Origin: UBA1731 sp963626295
Lineage (GTDB): Bacteria; Verrucomicrobiota; Kiritimatiellia; RFP12; UBA1067
DNA length: 15,655 nt
Direction: 5' to 3'
Assembly: GCA_963626295.1 (NCBI GenBank)
Contig: CAVFWS010000042.1
Coordinates: 1 to 15,655, forward strand
Position 1 is the first letter of the stretch, and every line of letters begins with the position of its first letter. The notes beneath the pieces were generated by a model. The model made no database searches. It saw nothing but the letters and a program-made list of their open reading frames with translations, and had not been told where the DNA came from. The position numbers and the translations under genes are program-made. Shown one piece after another: positions 13,284-15,655 of this stretch.

Positions 13284-13901
13284 ATGAATCAAGAACGGCA
13301 TAAGAGACTTCTGTACCTGCATGGCTTCGCATCTTCGGGATCAAGCGGAACGGTAACGCTGCTCCGTCACGAATACTGGGAACGGCGCAGTTCCGGCAAA
13401 GTTGTCGTCACAGCCCCGGACATTCCGGTCGATCCGGCCGAAGCGCTGCCGATGCTGAAGGACTTGGCCGCGAGGGAGATGCCCACCCTGATAGTGGGGA
13501 CTTCCATGGGAGCGATGTACGCGCAACAGTTGCGCGGCTTCGAGCGCATTTGCGTAAACCCGTCGTTCGGAATGTCCAGGCTGTATTCGCAGCTTTCCGT
13601 CGGAAGGCACAAGTGGCTGAACCCGCGGAAAGACGGCTCGACCACATTCCAGATAACCAAGGAAATCGTGGCGAACTTCGCCAAGATGGAGGAACACCAG
13701 TTTGACGGCATAGATGAAGTGGATCAGCTGTTCTGCCACGGACTGTTTGGCGACGCCGACGAATTTGCGGGCGAGGCACGGCCCATCTTCGAACAACACT
13801 ATCCGGGAATGTCCCGGACATTTGAGGGAGGCCACCGCATGAACGCGGATCTCGTGCACAAGGTACTCTTCCCTTTCATAGATGCGCTCGGTCTGCTGTA
13901 G
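13284..13901 (+). CDS. YqiA-like alpha/beta-hydrolase (UPF0227-type esterase)
   Basis: 205 aa, matching the small YqiA-type esterases. The fold landmarks are LLYLHGFASSGSSGT (9-23, oxyanion loop), the nucleophile elbow VGTSMGAMYA with S74, the acid D157 in GLFGDADEF, and the histidine H184 in FEGGHRMN. The catalytic triad therefore looks complete. The protein is cytoplasmic, with no signal peptide. E. coli YqiA cleaves acyl-CoA or short esters in vitro, and the substrate here is unknown. It is transcribed divergently from metK. folK follows after 21 bases in the same direction, so the two probably share the promoter at 13264-13272. Confidence 0.85.
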   Translation: MNQERHKRLLYLHGFASSGSSGTVTLLRHEYWERRSSGKVVVTAPDIPVDPAEALPMLKDLAAREMPTLIVGTSMGAMYAQQLRGFERICVNPSFGMSRLYSQLSVGRHKWLNPRKDGSTTFQITKEIVANFAKMEEHQFDGIDEVDQLFCHGLFGDADEFAGEARPIFEQHYPGMSRTFEGGHRMNADLVHKVLFPFIDALGLL

Positions 13902-13922
13902 ACTGCCAAGGGGTGCCACCAT

Positions 13923-14369
13923 ATGCTGAACGGGGAAGCGCCAGTTGTCGTATCGTTGGGCTCCAACATCAAGCCGCGCGCCAAATATCTCGAAAGGGCC
14001 CGCGCTGCGCTTTCCGCCATGCCCTGCACCCATCTGGTGAAGGCCAGTTCGATAATCGAGACTGAGCCGGTTGGCGTACCTGCCGAATTCGCGTCGATGA
14101 AATTCCTCAACCAGGTCCTGCTCATGCGAACGGCGCTCACACCGCATGATTTCTCACGGCGAATGCATGCCATTGAGGATGATCTCGGCAGGATACGCAC
14201 CGTGCGGAACGGGCCTCGCACCATCGACATAGACCTGATCGACTACGATGGCATCGTATGCGCGGACCCGGGGCTGACCTTGCCGCATCCGAGGGCCAAG
14301 GAGCGCGAATTCGTGATGCGTCCACTCGCCGAACTCGGAATCACGATTGGGCCACGGGTCGGCAGTTGA
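13923..14369 (+). CDS. folK: 2-amino-4-hydroxy-6-hydroxymethyldihydropteridine pyrophosphokinase
   Basis: 148 aa, typical HPPK length. It transfers pyrophosphate from ATP to 6-hydroxymethyl-dihydropterin in folate synthesis, in the cytoplasm. Signatures are VVVSLGSNIKPRAKYL (8-23), IIETEPVGVP (44-53), FLNQVLLMRT (61-70), and NGPRTIDIDLIDYDG (96-110) with the Mg-binding aspartates D102 and D104. LTLPHPRAKEREFVMRPLAEL (118-138) closes the set. AAGGGGTG about eight bases before the ATG serves as ribosome binding site. No folB, folP or folE lies nearby. It converges on the DUF4091 gene with only 25 bases between the stop codons and no clear terminator. Confidence 0.93.
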   Translation: MLNGEAPVVVSLGSNIKPRAKYLERARAALSAMPCTHLVKASSIIETEPVGVPAEFASMKFLNQVLLMRTALTPHDFSRRMHAIEDDLGRIRTVRNGPRTIDIDLIDYDGIVCADPGLTLPHPRAKEREFVMRPLAELGITIGPRVGS

Positions 14370-14394
14370 GCAGGCGAAGCGCCCAAGAAAGGCC

Positions 14395-15655
14395 TTACTT
14401 GCGGTTCACAAGCTGCAGCGTCTTCTGGCGGATTTCCCTGAAATTGCACTTGTTCTCGTTCGCCTGCTTCACGACATAAAGCGAGGCGACCTTCGCGAAG
14501 TCATCCGCAAAGAGACCCTTCTCCTTCAGGATGCGGGCCTTCTCCGCCGCGATGATGCCGTTGCGCAGCTCGAGGAAGCGCCAGGACGGCTCGCCCTTCG
14601 GATAGCAGAGGAACGTGTCGCCCGCGCGCCAGTTCCAGTACGTCGCGTCCTCCTCCGGATCCTGCGGCCAGCTGTTCCACGCCCAGCGCAGAAATCCGTC
14701 GAGGCCGAGAAACGCCGGGGACGCGCCGCACCAGAACGCCTCGCCGGGACCTGAGGACATGAACGTGTTCGGATAGGTCGGACTGCAGCAGACGTAGTGC
14801 GTGGTGACCAACCCCTTCGCGCGGCGATCGGCCGCCTCGGCGAGGAACTCCGGCGTCACGCAGTCCGTGAAGAGGACTTGCGAGTAGACGTCGATCGTGA
14901 TGCCCTTGAAGTCGCTCGGCTTGCGGTTGCCGGCCATCGAGATGCGCATTCCGGGCGCGTGCTTCTGCACGAACTTCGCGACCTTCGCGACATCCTCCGG
15001 GGCTCGCTCGTCCATCGCCATCAGCGTGTGCTCGAACCAGCCCTTCGCCTTCACGTGCGCGGCGAACCGGTCGAGGAACGCTCCCCACCGCTTCTCCAGC
15101 TCGTCCTCGTCGATCGTCTTGCCGAGCGTCCAGGGGCAGAGCGAATAGCACGAAATGTCCGGACCGAGGCCGCAGTCGAGGCAGAACTGCACGTATTCGT
15201 CGAAGAGGCGGAAGTCTCCATCCTCCACCATCGAATGGTAGGCGTCGCGGCACTGGTGGTCCCACGGCTGGTCGAGGATCGGAACGGTGATCGTCTTCTG
15301 TCCCGCCGTCGCGAGCAGTTCCCAAACGGGCCTCATTGCCGCGTAGTGCTTCTTCGAGAACGGCTTCGCCTCCGCGAGACGCGCGACAGCCCACGGATGC
15401 TGCCAGAGGTCGAGGTAGTACTTCCACTCCTTCGCAGGCGGCAGTACGCGGTCGATAACCGTGACGCGCATCATGCCGCAGTCATAGGCGCCAGGCCTCG
15501 CCTCCGCCGGCACGGAGATCTCCACCACACGCGGGCCGTCATCATCGTCATTCGTCCACTTGACGCGATCGTAGACCTCCAGCCGCTGCAGGCTCTCCGG
15601 CTCCGGTGCGTACTTGACGGACTCCAGGACGCCTCGCCGAATCGTCAGGCCATTC
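14395..15655 (-). CDS. DUF4091 glycosidase-like protein, C-terminal part (continues past right edge)
   Basis: 419 residues of the C-terminal part are visible and the frame is open at the right edge. The first 55 or so look like a beta-rich domain (LEVYDRVKWTN, VVEISVPAEARPGAYDCGMM), followed by a TIM-barrel-like catalytic region. Landmarks that suggest the DUF4091 family are YLDLWQHPWAVAR, the HTLMAMDERAPEDV strand with an acidic DE pair, HYVCCSPTYPNTFMSSGPGE, DGFLRWAWNSWPQDP, and TFLCYPKGEPSWRFLELRNG near the end. Members are usually secreted and linked to polysaccharide breakdown in gut and sediment bacteria; the signal peptide would be outside the window. The C-terminus is lysine-rich. A GTG at 15528 is in frame but internal to the domain, so it is not the likely start. 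The substrate is unknown. Confidence 0.8.
   Translation of the reverse strand, partial: NGLTIRRGVLESVKYAPEPESLQRLEVYDRVKWTNDDDDGPRVVEISVPAEARPGAYDCGMMRVTVIDRVLPPAKEWKYYLDLWQHPWAVARLAEAKPFSKKHYAAMRPVWELLATAGQKTITVPILDQPWDHQCRDAYHSMVEDGDFRLFDEYVQFCLDCGLGPDISCYSLCPWTLGKTIDEDELEKRWGAFLDRFAAHVKAKGWFEHTLMAMDERAPEDVAKVAKFVQKHAPGMRISMAGNRKPSDFKGITIDVYSQVLFTDCVTPEFLAEAADRRAKGLVTTHYVCCSPTYPNTFMSSGPGEAFWCGASPAFLGLDGFLRWAWNSWPQDPEEDATYWNWRAGDTFLCYPKGEPSWRFLELRNGIIAAEKARILKEKGLFADDFAKVASLYVVKQANENKCNFREIRQKTLQLVNRK

Noticed and set aside
14370..14394. Terminator between folK and the DUF4091 gene
   Set aside because: Only AAGGCCTT, a short palindrome, is present, with no T-run. I cannot support a terminator.

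Overview
The window is about 60% GC and densely coding. Most genes are vertically inherited-looking housekeeping genes of a diderm (Gram-negative-type) bacterium: an Mla-type lipid transport operon, three predicted lipoproteins, alanine racemase (peptidoglycan), and tRNA and S-adenosylmethionine genes. A DUF4091 glycosidase-like gene, a DUF1846 gene and a DUF4143-type ATPase remnant are together reminiscent of gut or rumen members of the Verrucomicrobiota/Kiritimatiellota/Lentisphaerota group. That placement is an inference from gene content only. No rRNA, tRNA, CRISPR array, transposase or phage gene was seen.

Layout. Positions 1-120 (minus) hold a promoter and a 5'-truncated fragment of a DUF4143-type ATPase that runs off the left edge. 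Positions 250-2745 (minus) are mlaE-mlaF-mlaD, a three-gene ABC lipid transporter. From an adjacent divergent promoter, 2814-4810 (plus) carries two overlapping paralogous lipoprotein genes followed by hisC. Positions 4829-9413 (minus) carry, in transcription order, a NifU-like Fe-S scaffold, a DUF1846 protein, a lipoprotein with an HMA-like fold, alanine racemase, and an rRNA-methyltransferase-like enzyme. Positions 9549-13107 (minus) carry metK, a DUF167/YggU protein, tadA, the tsaC/YrdC gene, an uncharacterised probable jelly-roll protein and an HNH nuclease. These are packed with start/stop overlaps or gaps of 15 bases or less, and a likely terminator follows. Positions 13284-14369 (plus) hold a YqiA-like esterase and folK. 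Positions 14395-15655 (minus) hold the C-terminal part of a DUF4091 glycosidase-like protein that continues past the right edge.

Functional themes. mlaEFD is the inner-membrane engine of phospholipid transfer between the inner and outer membranes. The metK operon combines methyl-donor synthesis with two enzymes that modify tRNA anticodon-loop bases (TadA at A34, TsaC for t6A37). The nifU-to-methyltransferase block mixes Fe-S assembly, cell-wall D-alanine supply and RNA methylation.

The clearest unusual signal is regulatory. All six promoters I can recognise have an extended -10 (TG-N-TATAAT or TG-N-TACAAT) and mostly no convincing -35. Three lie so close to the start codon that the mRNA should be leaderless or nearly so. 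Other points worth a look are the tandem lipoprotein family with a shared N-x-G-W-x-LF motif, an HMA-like lipoprotein whose metal-binding CxxC is replaced by SADN, the jelly-roll protein coupled to tsaC, and short intergenic repeats. I do not see clear evidence of a novel defence or mobile system.
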